Shown here: positions 17,521-26,962 of the stretch, one piece after another
Layout of the letters: each line of letters begins with the position of its first letter
Position numbering within the stretch: position 1 is the stretch's first letter
Assembly: GCA_009777175.1 (NCBI GenBank)
Contig: WRMI01000019.1
Location: 1-47,209, forward strand
DNA length: 47,209 bases
Reading direction: 5' to 3'
Origin: Marinilabiliaceae bacterium
Lineage (GTDB): Bacteria; Bacteroidota; Bacteroidia; Bacteroidales; Marinilabiliaceae
Position numbers and translations under genes: made by a program
Notes under the pieces: generated by a model
The model's input: the letters and a program-made list of their open reading frames with translations, nothing else
What the model was told of the DNA's origin: nothing
Database searches by the model: none

Positions 17521-18212
17521 GTTACAACGCCGAACGTCATTTTTATTGTTTCTACCACTTTAAAGCCTATTTGGGTCAATATTTTTTCAAATTCTTCACT
17601 ATTTGGAAAATTCAGAACTGATTTTGATAGATATTTATATGCGCTTCTTTTGCCTGAAATCATCCCGCCCCACCAAGGAATAATTTTCGTTAAATAGAAA
17701 TGATACAGTTGTTTAACGAGTTTTTTTGTCGGAACTGAAATTTCTAAAATAATCACTCTCCCTTTCGGTTTCATCACCCTGTATATTTCTTGTAATCCTT
17801 TTTCTAAATTATCAAAGTTTCTAACTCCAAAGGCAACTGTAACGGCATGAAAACTATTATTTTCGAAGGGCAAATTTTCGGCAGATGCTACTTTTGGGAA
17901 AATAGTCATTTGAAGCCTTTTTTTAATATTTTTTTGGGTTGCTTTTTCGAGCATTTTTGTAGAAATGTCGATAGCGTAAACTGATATAGGATTAAGTTTT
18001 GTAAGTTCTATTGCCAAGTCCCCTGTTCCTGTAGCAACGTCGAGGATAACCGGATTTTTTATATCTTTAAGTAATTTTACGGCACGTTTTCGCCACTTTT
18101 TATCTAACCCAAAAGACATAGAACGACTAACGAATCTATAACAAAATGCAATAGAATTAAACATTTCGGCGATCTTCGAAGGATTTTTATCCATTTTTGA
18201 TTTTGGGGTCAT
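17499..18212 (-). CDS. menG: Demethylmenaquinone methyltransferase (MenG/UbiE)
   Basis: This AdoMet-dependent enzyme performs the last step of menaquinone synthesis, methylating demethylmenaquinone. The start MTPKSKMDKN at 18212 is chosen because the longer frame (from 18308) overlaps purL and reads nonsense. This start leaves 10 nt after the purL stop and gives 237 residues, the usual size. Seen are the family opening KIAEMFNSIAFCYRFVSRSM, motif I VILDVATGTGDLAIEL, FGVRNFDNLEKGLQE and IIPWWGGMISGKRSAYKYL. It is co-directional with and just behind purL. Menaquinone use fits an anaerobic Bacteroidota. Confidence 0.93.
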   Translation of the reverse strand: MTPKSKMDKNPSKIAEMFNSIAFCYRFVSRSMSFGLDKKWRKRAVKLLKDIKNPVILDVATGTGDLAIELTKLNPISVYAIDISTKMLEKATQKNIKKRLQMTIFPKVASAENLPFENNSFHAVTVAFGVRNFDNLEKGLQEIYRVMKPKGRVIILEISVPTKKLVKQLYHFYLTKIIPWWGGMISGKRSAYKYLSKSVLNFPNSEEFEKILTQIGFKVVETIKMTFGVVTIYCGEK

Positions 18213-18222
18213 CGATAAATCA

Positions 18223-20451
18223 TTAGATAGCACCTTCTTGCCACTCTTTGAGTCTATTTTCGAACATCTTTTTATAGTCGCCAATAAAACCGAAGGACTC
18301 GTCGTCAATTCTTATTTCGCCCCGAGTAACGTGTCCCAGAATGGAAAATGGAACTTCCAATTCCATCATAAAATCTACAAATTTATCTTGTTTTTCTGCG
18401 GAAACAGAAACAACTACGCGACTTTGCGACTCGCCGAACAGAAATGCGTCTTTTCTGATTTCGGCATCTGACGTAATATCAAAACCAAATTCCATTGGTA
18501 TTGCACTTTCTAAAAGTGTGAAAAAGAGTCCACCGTTGGAAACGTCGTGTACAGAACGTACTAACCCTTTGTTAATCATTTTAGAAACAGACTGTTGTAG
18601 CAATAATTCTTCGTCAGGAAAATAGACAGGTGGTGCTGATATTTCTTTTCCGAAAAAAACTTTTAAATATTCGGAACCGTTGATATCGTTTCGCGATTTT
18701 CCGACAAGAAAAATCATATCTCCTTTGTGTTTGAATGATAAAACAGTGTGTTGTTCCGCTTTTTTCAACAATCCAATCATACCAATTACGGGAGTAGGAA
18801 TTACGGGAAGTATCTGACCTTCAACAGAACATTGATTATAAAAACTGAGGCTCCCGCTGATAACGGGTATTTTGAATAAATTACATGCTTCAGTTATTCC
18901 TTGTACAGATGCCACAAAGGCAGCAAAAGCATTTGGGTCATTGGGGTTGCCGAAATTAAGGCAATCGGAAACGGCTAAGGGTTGTCCACCCGCACAAACA
19001 ATGTTTCGTGCAGCCTCAGCTACAGCAATTTGAGACCCAACAAAGGGGTCAGTGGTCATATACAAGGGATTGCAATCCATGGTCGCTACTAAGGCTTGTC
19101 CACTCTCCCTAATATCAATGATAGAAGCATCTGACGGAAATTTCGCACTTACATCATCAAAATGTAAAGATTTTTCAAATTTTTTGAAAAGCCATTTTTT
19201 TGAAGATATATTAAGTGAAGTAATTAGTTGTTTAATGGTTTTCGGGTAATGGTCGGGCTCTTCAAACTCTTCTACATTATAAAAACAAGGATCTACTTTA
19301 TCTAAAATGGAATTAGGGTCAAAAGCGGGCGGTTCGTCGGATGGGTCGGGATATTCAACGGGTAATTGTGCTAATAATTTCTTACTCGAATATAGTTTAA
19401 ACAAATGATTATCAGTAACTTTGCCTAATAGTCCAAACTCTACATTTATACTTTTTGCTAATTCTTTTATTTCGTTTTCGTTTTCGGGCGAAAAACAGAC
19501 CAAAGTTCTTCCCCAAGTTTCAGAAACTAATATATCTCTGATAGACAAATCTTTTTCGTTGATTGGAATGTTGTCGACCCGCATTTCAATACCCGATTTT
19601 CCTCGTGCGACCATTTTTACTACCGCACCTACAATTCCTTGTGCGCCAACAGGTTGTATACCCGCTGCAAGTTTTCTCTTTATAAGTGCTTGTATCAATT
19701 TGTATAGTTTAACTTCTACATTTACGTTGCTAACTCCGTCCAACGAAAATTCGTTCACTACATGATTTGTTTTTCCTTCTACTGCGACTGTTTTTTGTTC
19801 TATTCCTTTTTTTGTTGTCGGTGAGCCAACGACGGCTATCAGGTTTCCTTTTCCTTTTGCGACTCCTGTAACTAAATTTTCTTTTTTTGTAAATCCAATA
19901 ACCATAAAATTGACTATCGGATTAGAATTAAATGAATTGTTAAAATACATTTCACCACCAACAACGGGTATTCCGAAACCTTTTTCGTAGTCGGCAAGTC
20001 CTGCAATTACTTCGTCGAAAAGCCATCGAGTAGTATCTCTACGGCTATTTCCAAAACGCAAAGAATTAAGAGAAACCACTGGCCGTGCGCCTAATGAAAA
20101 AATATCTCTTGTAACTAATCGTAAACCCGTTAAAGTTCCAAATCGAGGCTGGACAGCGCAAGGATGATTGTGTGCGGCTACTTTAAAGACACAAACCATA
20201 TCATCGCCAATTTCAATTGCTCCCGCATTTTCTTTACCTGCTTCAATAACTACTTTTTCTCCTTTGCAGGGTAAGACTTTGAGCCATTTGATAAGTTTTT
20301 TATACTTTGAATGTTCAGACCATAATATCGAAAAGAGTTCTAATTCTAATTTATTGGGTTTACGTCCAATAATTGCTTCAATTCGGTCAAATTCTTCTGA
20401 CGAAATATTCAGCGATTCTGTATCAATATTATCATTAACCTTTTTCGACAT
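18223..20451 (-). CDS. purL: Phosphoribosylformylglycinamidine synthase, subunit PurL (small form)
   Basis: This subunit catalyses the ATP-dependent amidation of FGAR to FGAM in purine synthesis. At 742 residues it is the short PurL that works with separate PurQ and PurS, not the ~1200-residue fused enzyme of many relatives. Motifs: LWSEHSKYK (catalytic His region, about residues 48-56), AAHNHPCAVQPRFG (substrate and metal site, about 93-106), GGEMYFNNS and the second-half repeat SDCLNFGNP. PurQ and PurS are not in this window. A 10-nt gap separates it from menG downstream. Confidence 0.93.
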   Translation of the reverse strand: MSKKVNDNIDTESLNISSEEFDRIEAIIGRKPNKLELELFSILWSEHSKYKKLIKWLKVLPCKGEKVVIEAGKENAGAIEIGDDMVCVFKVAAHNHPCAVQPRFGTLTGLRLVTRDIFSLGARPVVSLNSLRFGNSRRDTTRWLFDEVIAGLADYEKGFGIPVVGGEMYFNNSFNSNPIVNFMVIGFTKKENLVTGVAKGKGNLIAVVGSPTTKKGIEQKTVAVEGKTNHVVNEFSLDGVSNVNVEVKLYKLIQALIKRKLAAGIQPVGAQGIVGAVVKMVARGKSGIEMRVDNIPINEKDLSIRDILVSETWGRTLVCFSPENENEIKELAKSINVEFGLLGKVTDNHLFKLYSSKKLLAQLPVEYPDPSDEPPAFDPNSILDKVDPCFYNVEEFEEPDHYPKTIKQLITSLNISSKKWLFKKFEKSLHFDDVSAKFPSDASIIDIRESGQALVATMDCNPLYMTTDPFVGSQIAVAEAARNIVCAGGQPLAVSDCLNFGNPNDPNAFAAFVASVQGITEACNLFKIPVISGSLSFYNQCSVEGQILPVIPTPVIGMIGLLKKAEQHTVLSFKHKGDMIFLVGKSRNDINGSEYLKVFFGKEISAPPVYFPDEELLLQQSVSKMINKGLVRSVHDVSNGGLFFTLLESAIPMEFGFDITSDAEIRKDAFLFGESQSRVVVSVSAEKQDKFVDFMMELEVPFSILGHVTRGEIRIDDESFGFIGDYKKMFENRLKEWQEGAI

Positions 20452-20707
20452 TGTATTATAGACTTTTTTTCCAAAAAAAATTTTTGCAAAGAAAATGATA
20501 ATTTTTGAAATAATTGCAATTTTTTAAGATTTTTTAAGATTTTTTTTATCTATAAACAGTTTAAATTTATTTTCAATTTTTATATTATTGGATTTCAAAT
20601 TTTTAAGTTTGGTGTGTACCATTTTTAAAAAAGAAACCTTTTTCTGACCAAATCAAACCACAAAGGAACCTATAGATTCTTCTGCTACCTTGCTAATAAT
20701 AACCTTT

Positions 20708-20956
20708 CTATAAGCTATATTTTTTTGCAATATTGTCAAAAACTTCTTCTACAGAACGTCCTTTGATGAATTCGCTCTCTTGTTTACTCGTAAAAACATC
20801 GTCTGTAATTTTGGGGCTTTCAATAATTCCTGCCGCAATAAGCCGCTGTTGTTCGCTTTTGTGCTGCTGCAAAATTTCGTAAGTCACTGTTTCTTCTTTA
20901 TGGGTCGGATTGAGACTTGAACGAAAAAATTTTTTTCTTTCTAATACTAATTCCAT
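20708..20956 (-). CDS. Small hypothetical protein (possible orphan antitoxin)
   Basis: An 82-residue charged protein without signal peptide. Its C-terminal DDVFTSKQESEFIKGRSVEEVFDNIAKKYSL has the helical, acidic look of small antitoxin tails, but no toxin gene lies beside it on either side. The downstream DNA to purL is AT-rich and empty. I do not recognise the family. It might be a free-standing remnant. Confidence 0.5.
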   Translation of the reverse strand: MELVLERKKFFRSSLNPTHKEETVTYEILQQHKSEQQRLIAAGIIESPKITDDVFTSKQESEFIKGRSVEEVFDNIAKKYSL

Positions 20957-21027
20957 CCTGATTAATTTTTAATTAAAACGCAAAAATACTTTTTTTATTT
21001 TATTTTTTTTCTATCACAAAATATTCT

Positions 21028-21035
21028 TAAATTTG
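21028..21035 (+). promoter_or_regulatory. TAAATTTG promoter box before the metallopeptidase pair
   Basis: The box matches TAnnTTTG and is followed by GCACCTTATAA. No well-placed TTG element precedes it. It lies 111 nt upstream of the first peptidase gene. Confidence 0.4.
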
Positions 21036-21145
21036 CACCTTATAAATATAAAAATATAATTCTTGTAAATGATTAATAAACAATGAAATAACCCAATATA
21101 AGGCATATTAAAATGCTTTTAGATTGATACAATATAAATAATATT

Positions 21146-21907
21146 ATGAAAAAATTTTTGAAAATGATAATAAAAATGCTATTTTTTGCATTTATGGGAA
21201 TTTGTTTTTTCATAATAGCAAGTTATTTTCTTCATAAGTATATTATAAACACAAATTTTGATAAAGAACAATTTTTATCAAAAGGGTACACCCAAGACGA
21301 AATAGAACTTTTTAGCGATATTGGTTTTTTGCATGGAAGAATTAGAAAATGGGAAACTGACATCAAAGTAGAAATAATTGATATAGAAAAACTTAGCAAA
21401 AAAGATATAGAAGATGTAGATTCTATTATAATAATTATTGAACCTTTGATTTTTCCTATTAAAATATATCGGGTTTTGAAAGAAGGTAATTTAAAGGTAT
21501 ATCGAAAAGTAGAAAAAATATACAAATGTAATTTTTTCAATATTACTGAACCAGGCGGAACAGCAATGCTTAATCCTCATAAAATCTTAGATATAAGGAA
21601 ATTGTCAATAACAACAGCTAAAATTTATGAGAAAAATTATTCCAGTGGAACTAAAACCCTATTACACGAGTTTTTACACGCTATTGGGTTATGGCATGCT
21701 TCAAGACCCTATAATTTTCATATTGCAATGGCTACAAGAGAATCCCCAAATATATTTTATTCATTAGAGGAGTTAGATGAACATCATGATATTGAATTTT
21801 TTATTTCTGAACAAGAGAAACAAGTTATCAGAATGATATATAGTTCGGGTGTAAAGTCGGGTCTAAAAAGGAAAACTTTTATGAAAGAGATGGGGCTTAA
21901 ATTTTAG
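21146..21907 (+). CDS. Membrane-anchored metzincin-like zinc metallopeptidase
   Basis: A 253-residue protein with one N-terminal transmembrane helix (about residues 5-31) and an extracytoplasmic domain. LLHEFLHAIGLWHASRP (about residues 172-188) is the full metzincin zinc site HExxHxxGxxH, with the glycine and third histidine in place. A Met-turn candidate is HIAMATRESPN, 10-20 residues later. The substrate is unknown. It sits 15 nt upstream of a second, structurally different zinc peptidase, suggesting joint expression. Confidence 0.7.
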   Translation: MKKFLKMIIKMLFFAFMGICFFIIASYFLHKYIINTNFDKEQFLSKGYTQDEIELFSDIGFLHGRIRKWETDIKVEIIDIEKLSKKDIEDVDSIIIIIEPLIFPIKIYRVLKEGNLKVYRKVEKIYKCNFFNITEPGGTAMLNPHKILDIRKLSITTAKIYEKNYSSGTKTLLHEFLHAIGLWHASRPYNFHIAMATRESPNIFYSLEELDEHHDIEFFISEQEKQVIRMIYSSGVKSGLKRKTFMKEMGLKF

Positions 21908-21922
21908 ATTAATACAATCAAT

Positions 21923-23296
21923 ATGAAAAAATATTTGTTATTAATTCTTTTTTATTGTATAAGTCAAATTGGAGTTGCTTGTAATATTAGTTCTTCTATT
22001 TTTGTTAATATTGAGAGGAACGATAAAAGAAGTAATGAGTCGCTTTTTTTTATTAGAACAACGATAGAGCAGCATGTGCAATTACAAAACATAAAATCTG
22101 ATTCCCTCACGTTAGTTTTGGAAAATTTTCATCCGTTGGGAGCAATAATACCTGCTTATACTTTTCCACAGTTGCAAGTTTTTGAAAAAATTTCACAAAA
22201 TGCTGATTATCAGAAAATAAATTTTTCATTTGATGGTACGACAATTATTTTTCCAACATCTAATGAAAATTTTAACATTAAAATTGTATATGAAAACTAT
22301 GCATTATCTTTTGCACAACACGTAGAGGCATTCTATTTATTTGATTATAGATATGACTCAGAATCATGGTTTTTCACACATCCAAATATGCAAATCCAAG
22401 CAGTCAATATTTCAGTTTCAGATGATTTTTATTTTTTTTCAAACCTACCTGAGACCATCCATAATAACACGTTTCAACTTAATACAGAAGTTTTGTCAGA
22501 CAATAACATTTCATTTGTAGTTTTATTAAAAGAGTATTACGAAAAAATGTCATTTTCTAATGAGTTAAACAAATTTGATATTTATTTTTCTAAAGAATAT
22601 GGTATTTCTGAAGATTCAACCCGATTTTTACCAATTGACAAATCTATCTATTGGATGGAGGAAAATTTACAAACTATAAAAACTGCTGCAATAAAAATCA
22701 ATAAATTTATTCCTGATATTTCACGTAATATTTGCATTATTGACGGAGAATTAAATACAGAAGGTATGGCATGGGGAATGAGTATTAGCCCTGTGGCAAA
22801 AAAAGATTATTTAATTCTAATAGATGTTTCTTTTTGGAAAAACAAGACAATTGTACATGAAATGTTACATTGTTACTTTCCTTTTGTTCCTCAAAAAGAG
22901 GATTCGGCGTTTTATTTACTTGGAGAATCAATGATTGAATTTTTAGCGATTTCCTTGTCAAATGATACAAAAAAGGCTGAAAAAATTTTTAAAGAAAATT
23001 TAAAAAACAGCAAAAGAAAGGGCTATGGTAAAGTCTCTATATTTGATATAACCGATAATAGAATGGATGCTACAACTCAAAAGGGTTCTTCTGTGGTTAT
23101 TTACCAAAAGACTCCTGCTCTAATCCATAAATTTGCGAAAAAAAATGGCGGAGTAGATAAATTTTTGGGTTCACTGTCCATCTTTTATCAACAAGTTCAA
23201 GCAACAGAAAAAATAAGTTTTCAAGAGTTTGAAAATGTCCTAAAATTTCAGGGGATTTCAGGCAAACAATGGGATAGGTTTGTAAAAAAACTATAA
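21923..23296 (+). CDS. Secreted gluzincin-type (M1-like) metallopeptidase
   Basis: A 457-residue protein with a signal peptide (MKKYLLLILFYCISQIGVAC; the cysteine could make it a lipoprotein). An N-terminal beta-rich region of about 200 residues is followed by a helical domain holding TIVHEMLHCYFPF (about residues 310-322). GESMIEFLAISL, with the third zinc ligand Glu, comes about 20 residues later. This is the HExxH-x18-E arrangement of M1-like gluzincins. A GAMEN-type exopeptidase motif is not obvious, so aminopeptidase activity is doubtful. It is co-directional with the metzincin gene 15 nt upstream. Confidence 0.7.
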   Translation: MKKYLLLILFYCISQIGVACNISSSIFVNIERNDKRSNESLFFIRTTIEQHVQLQNIKSDSLTLVLENFHPLGAIIPAYTFPQLQVFEKISQNADYQKINFSFDGTTIIFPTSNENFNIKIVYENYALSFAQHVEAFYLFDYRYDSESWFFTHPNMQIQAVNISVSDDFYFFSNLPETIHNNTFQLNTEVLSDNNISFVVLLKEYYEKMSFSNELNKFDIYFSKEYGISEDSTRFLPIDKSIYWMEENLQTIKTAAIKINKFIPDISRNICIIDGELNTEGMAWGMSISPVAKKDYLILIDVSFWKNKTIVHEMLHCYFPFVPQKEDSAFYLLGESMIEFLAISLSNDTKKAEKIFKENLKNSKRKGYGKVSIFDITDNRMDATTQKGSSVVIYQKTPALIHKFAKKNGGVDKFLGSLSIFYQQVQATEKISFQEFENVLKFQGISGKQWDRFVKKL

Positions 23297-23339
23297 ATAA
23301 TGTTGTGTATTATAAAGTAGAGAACGCAAAAATAGTGGT

Positions 23340-23415
23340 TAGTAGTATCAAATTCGTGTAAATTAGTGCAATTCGTGGCTAAAAAATCTTTGTGTACTTT
23401 GTGGTTAATAATTTC
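23340..23415. repeat. Dispersed AATTCGTGGCTAA / CTTTGTGGTTAA repeat
   Basis: One copy of the AATTCGTGTAAATTAGTGCAATTCGTGGCTAA motif is followed by CTTTGTGTACTTTGTGGTTAA. Both are members of the repeat families scattered through intergenic DNA of the window. Confidence 0.65.
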
Positions 23416-23462
23416 CGATAAAAAAATTGTTATAAAAATGAAATAATTGTTATAATTTTTAT

Positions 23463-23470
23463 TATATTTG
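23463..23470 (+). promoter_or_regulatory. TATATTTG promoter box before purB
   Basis: TATATTTG is followed by CACTTTAAAATAA, 32 nt upstream of the purB ATG. It matches TAnnTTTG. A TTG at 23447 is too close (13 nt) to be a classical partner. Confidence 0.5.
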
Positions 23471-23501
23471 CACTTTAAAATAATTTAAAAATTTAAAGTA
23501 A

Positions 23502-24932
23502 ATGTCAGATATTCAACATCTTATAGCAATATCGCCTATCGATGGACGATACAGACACAAAACCGACCTATTAACTGCATATTTTTCCGAATATGCAATG
23601 ATACGTTACAGAATAATGGTCGAAATAGAATATTTTATTGCATTATGCGAAATACCGCTTCCGCAGTTGAGTTGTGTCGAAAAGAAAAAATATAGCACAC
23701 TTCGCATAATATATAAAGAATTTTCGGTAGAAAATGCTCAACGAGTAAAAGAGATAGAACGAGAAACCAATCACGATGTGAAGGCGGTTGAATACTATCT
23801 AAAAGAACAGTTCGAAGCTTTAGGCTTAGAAAAAGTTAAAGAATTTATTCATTTTGGGCTGACGTCGCAAGACATAAATAATACATCAATTCCAATGGCG
23901 CTTAAGAATGCGTTTGAAAAAGCATATTTCCCTGCTCTTAACGAAATAATATTCGCACTTGAGAAGGTGGCTTATGATTGGAAAAATATTGCAATGCTTG
24001 CGAAAACTCACGGACAACCCGCATCGCCTACAAAACTTGGTAAAGAAATTACTGTCTTTACAGAACGAATTAAAAATCAATTAAAATTATTAAAACGTAT
24101 TCCTATTTCAGGCAAATTTGGTGGTGCCACAGGAAATTTCAATGCGCATTATGTTGCATATCCTCAAATTGATTGGATAGAGTTTGGCAATCGTTTCTTA
24201 AAAAAGAGATTTAATATCGAACGTGAACAATTTACAACACAAATAAGCAATTATGACAATTTGGCAGCCATTTTCGACTGCCTAAAACGAATCAATACAA
24301 TTTTGCTTGACTTTGCACGGGACTTTTGGACATATATAATGATGAACTATTTTAAGCAAAAAATCAATGATAACGAAGTGGGCTCAAGTGCGATGCCGCA
24401 TAAAGTAAACCCCATTGATTTCGAAAATGCCGAAGGAAATTTGGGTATTGCTAATTCCATTTTTGAACATTTTTCTGCAAAATTACCAATTTCGAGACTA
24501 CAGCGTGACCTATCAGATAGCACTGTTTTACGAAACATTGGTGTCCCTTTTGCGCACTCTTTGCTCGCTTTCAATTCTTTGTTGAACGGAATTAATCGAT
24601 TAGAACTTAACCAAGAAGTTATTGATAAAGATTTAGTTAATAATCAGATAGTTATGGCAGAAGCGATTCAAACGATATTAAGACGCGAAGGCTACTCAAA
24701 TCCTTATGAAATCCTTAAAAAACTTACTCGAACTCACGAAGTGATTGATACAAAAATCATTGAACAATTTATTGATAATCTCGAAATTGAAAGTGCTGTA
24801 AAACAGGAACTTAAAGCAATAACTCCATTCAATTATACCGGCGCAAACTTCGATTTAAAATTTAAAATTCAAAATTTAAACACTAAACTTATAAGTTCAA
24901 AAAATCAAAAAAATAAACCTGCAACGTTATGA
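23502..24932 (+). CDS. purB: Adenylosuccinate lyase
   Basis: This cytosolic enzyme of purine synthesis releases fumarate from SAICAR and from adenylosuccinate. At 476 residues it is the E. coli-like long form. Visible signatures are SPIDGRYRHKT (N-terminus), ERETNHDVKAVEYYL (about residues 87-101), HFGLTSQDINNT (about 117-128), AKTHGQPASPT (catalytic His, about 167-177) and the flexible signature loop GSSAMPHKVNPIDFENAEGN (about 293-312). The last ~15 residues are Lys/Asn-rich and variable. The stop overlaps the next start (ATGA), so it is translationally coupled with the ABC exporter. Confidence 0.96.
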   Translation: MSDIQHLIAISPIDGRYRHKTDLLTAYFSEYAMIRYRIMVEIEYFIALCEIPLPQLSCVEKKKYSTLRIIYKEFSVENAQRVKEIERETNHDVKAVEYYLKEQFEALGLEKVKEFIHFGLTSQDINNTSIPMALKNAFEKAYFPALNEIIFALEKVAYDWKNIAMLAKTHGQPASPTKLGKEITVFTERIKNQLKLLKRIPISGKFGGATGNFNAHYVAYPQIDWIEFGNRFLKKRFNIEREQFTTQISNYDNLAAIFDCLKRINTILLDFARDFWTYIMMNYFKQKINDNEVGSSAMPHKVNPIDFENAEGNLGIANSIFEHFSAKLPISRLQRDLSDSTVLRNIGVPFAHSLLAFNSLLNGINRLELNQEVIDKDLVNNQIVMAEAIQTILRREGYSNPYEILKKLTRTHEVIDTKIIEQFIDNLEIESAVKQELKAITPFNYTGANFDLKFKIQNLNTKLISSKNQKNKPATL

Positions 24933-26755
24933 AAGAGTTCCTTAAAATTGCTTGGAAATATTTACCACCATACAAAAGGTTAGTTATTTTTAACTTTATT
25001 TTCAACTTGTTATCGGCATTATTTGCAGTATTTTCGTTGGCATTAGCGATACCGATGCTTGAAATAATTTTGCAGCAAGAAACTCAAGTTTACGACCTGT
25101 TAGTTTGGAAATTAGATAGTGAAGTTCTGATAAACAACCTCTATTACTATATTACGATAATAAAATTGAGTTACGGCGCAGGGTGGGCGTTAATGTTTGT
25201 AGGATTATTCCTAATTCTTGGAACAGTTTTGAAAGTCGGAACAGCATATTTAGCCTCATATACAAGTGTTGGAATTCGCAACGGTGTAGTTTTTGACCTT
25301 CGCAACAAGTTCTATAACAAAATAATAGGACTTCATTTTGGCTTTTTCAACGAAGAACGCAAAGGTGATATAATTGCACGTAGTACGGGAGATGTCCAAG
25401 AAGTTGAAAATTCTATTATGGCATCATTAGATATGATATTCAAAAATCCAATCCTGATAATTGTTTTTCTAACGACATTACTTATTTTAAACTTAAAATT
25501 ATCGCTTTTTGCATTTGTGATGCTTCCACTTGGAGTATTTATCGTTGGAAAAATTGGCAGAAGCCTCAAAAAAACATCCCGCAAAGGACAAGATAAAATG
25601 GGAGATATTCTTTCTGCCTTAGAAGAAACATTATCAGGCTTACGGATAATAAAAGCATTTAATGCCGAAAAACGAATGGCAAAACGATTCACAAAAGAAC
25701 TCTCTTTATTCCGTTCTATTATGAATAAGTTGATGTGGCGACGAGAATTATCTCACCCCATGAGCGAACTGCTGGGTACAATAATAGTGGTTTTCATCGT
25801 TTGGTTTGGAGGTATAATAATCCTTAATGATGGAACAATCGGAGTGGCAGGATTTATTGCTTATATTGGAATTTTTTATATGATAATTAATCCCTCAAAA
25901 GCCTTTGCGCAAGCATTTTATAGCATCCAAAAAGGTATTGCCGCTTATGACCGTATTGACGAAATTCTTAAAGCCGAAATTAATATTAAAGATATCGAAA
26001 ATGCTCACCATATAAAGGAAATGAAATCAGGTATCGAATATCGAAACGTATCCTTTGCATATAGCGACAGACCCGTTCTGAAAAATGTTTCACTTTCAAT
26101 TCCAAAAGGGAAAACAATTGCATTAGTTGGACAATCGGGTAGTGGTAAAACTACATTCGTTGATTTGTTGCCAAGATTTTATGACGTTAATGAAGGCGGA
26201 ATTTTTATTGACGGTAATGACATTCGAACCCTTAAAGTACACGATTTAAGAGGGTTAATGGGCAATGTTAACCAAGACGCAATTTTATTTAACGATACCA
26301 TTTATAATAATATCGCATTCGGGGTTGAAGAAACTACTTTTGAAGCCGTTACAGAAGCCGCCAAAATTGCTAATGCACACGACTTTATTACCGAAACTGA
26401 AAACGGATATAACACTATTATTGGAGATAGAGGCAGCAAACTTTCTGGCGGTCAGCGACAAAGATTGAGCATCGCACGTGCAATTCTCAAAAATCCGCCC
26501 GTTTTAATACTTGACGAAGCAACATCCGCATTAGATACTGAATCTGAAATGCTCGTACAAGATGCTCTCGAAAAACTTATGTCACACCGCACATCCATTG
26601 TTATTGCACACCGACTTTCAACTATCAGGAACGCTGACATGATTTGCGTATTCCACGAAGGCGAAATTGTAGAAAAAGGAACTCACAAAGAACTCATTAT
26701 CAAAGAAAAAGGTGTTTACAGAAAATTACATGAACTGCAAGGAGATTTGAGATAA
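24929..26755 (+). CDS. ABC exporter, MsbA-like (permease fused to ATPase)
   Basis: A 608-residue half-transporter. The membrane domain (about residues 1-335) has six helices including an intracellular coupling segment, ARSTGDVQEVENS. The ATPase domain has Walker A LVGQSGSGKTT (about residue 396), signature KLSGGQRQRLS (about 505), Walker B PVLILDEATSALD (about 525) and the switch His in IVIAHRLST. It works as a homodimer. MsbA-type members flip lipid A core across the inner membrane, but lipid versus drug transport cannot be told from sequence. The 4-nt overlap with purB puts it in a housekeeping operon. Confidence 0.88.
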   Translation: MKEFLKIAWKYLPPYKRLVIFNFIFNLLSALFAVFSLALAIPMLEIILQQETQVYDLLVWKLDSEVLINNLYYYITIIKLSYGAGWALMFVGLFLILGTVLKVGTAYLASYTSVGIRNGVVFDLRNKFYNKIIGLHFGFFNEERKGDIIARSTGDVQEVENSIMASLDMIFKNPILIIVFLTTLLILNLKLSLFAFVMLPLGVFIVGKIGRSLKKTSRKGQDKMGDILSALEETLSGLRIIKAFNAEKRMAKRFTKELSLFRSIMNKLMWRRELSHPMSELLGTIIVVFIVWFGGIIILNDGTIGVAGFIAYIGIFYMIINPSKAFAQAFYSIQKGIAAYDRIDEILKAEINIKDIENAHHIKEMKSGIEYRNVSFAYSDRPVLKNVSLSIPKGKTIALVGQSGSGKTTFVDLLPRFYDVNEGGIFIDGNDIRTLKVHDLRGLMGNVNQDAILFNDTIYNNIAFGVEETTFEAVTEAAKIANAHDFITETENGYNTIIGDRGSKLSGGQRQRLSIARAILKNPPVLILDEATSALDTESEMLVQDALEKLMSHRTSIVIAHRLSTIRNADMICVFHEGEIVEKGTHKELIIKEKGVYRKLHELQGDLR

Positions 26756-26962
26756 GAACTAATCTGACGTAAAATTAAGATGTAAATCCTTGTCTTTTTT
26801 CTTGCTTGCATTATTCAAAAGAAATGAAAATATCTTTTACCACAAAGAAACACAAAAAAATAACTGAAAACAGAAAACTATTAATGCGTTCTCAACTTTG
26901 CGCCTTTGCGTTAAAATAAATATTATTTATTTGCAATTTTAAATTAAGTAAAATTATTAATA

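Noticed and set aside
17499-18308. Longer 269-residue menG starting inside purL
   Set aside because: The first 32 residues are antisense-like nonsense from the other frame of purL. The start at 18212 gives the family-standard N-terminus and a 10-nt gap.
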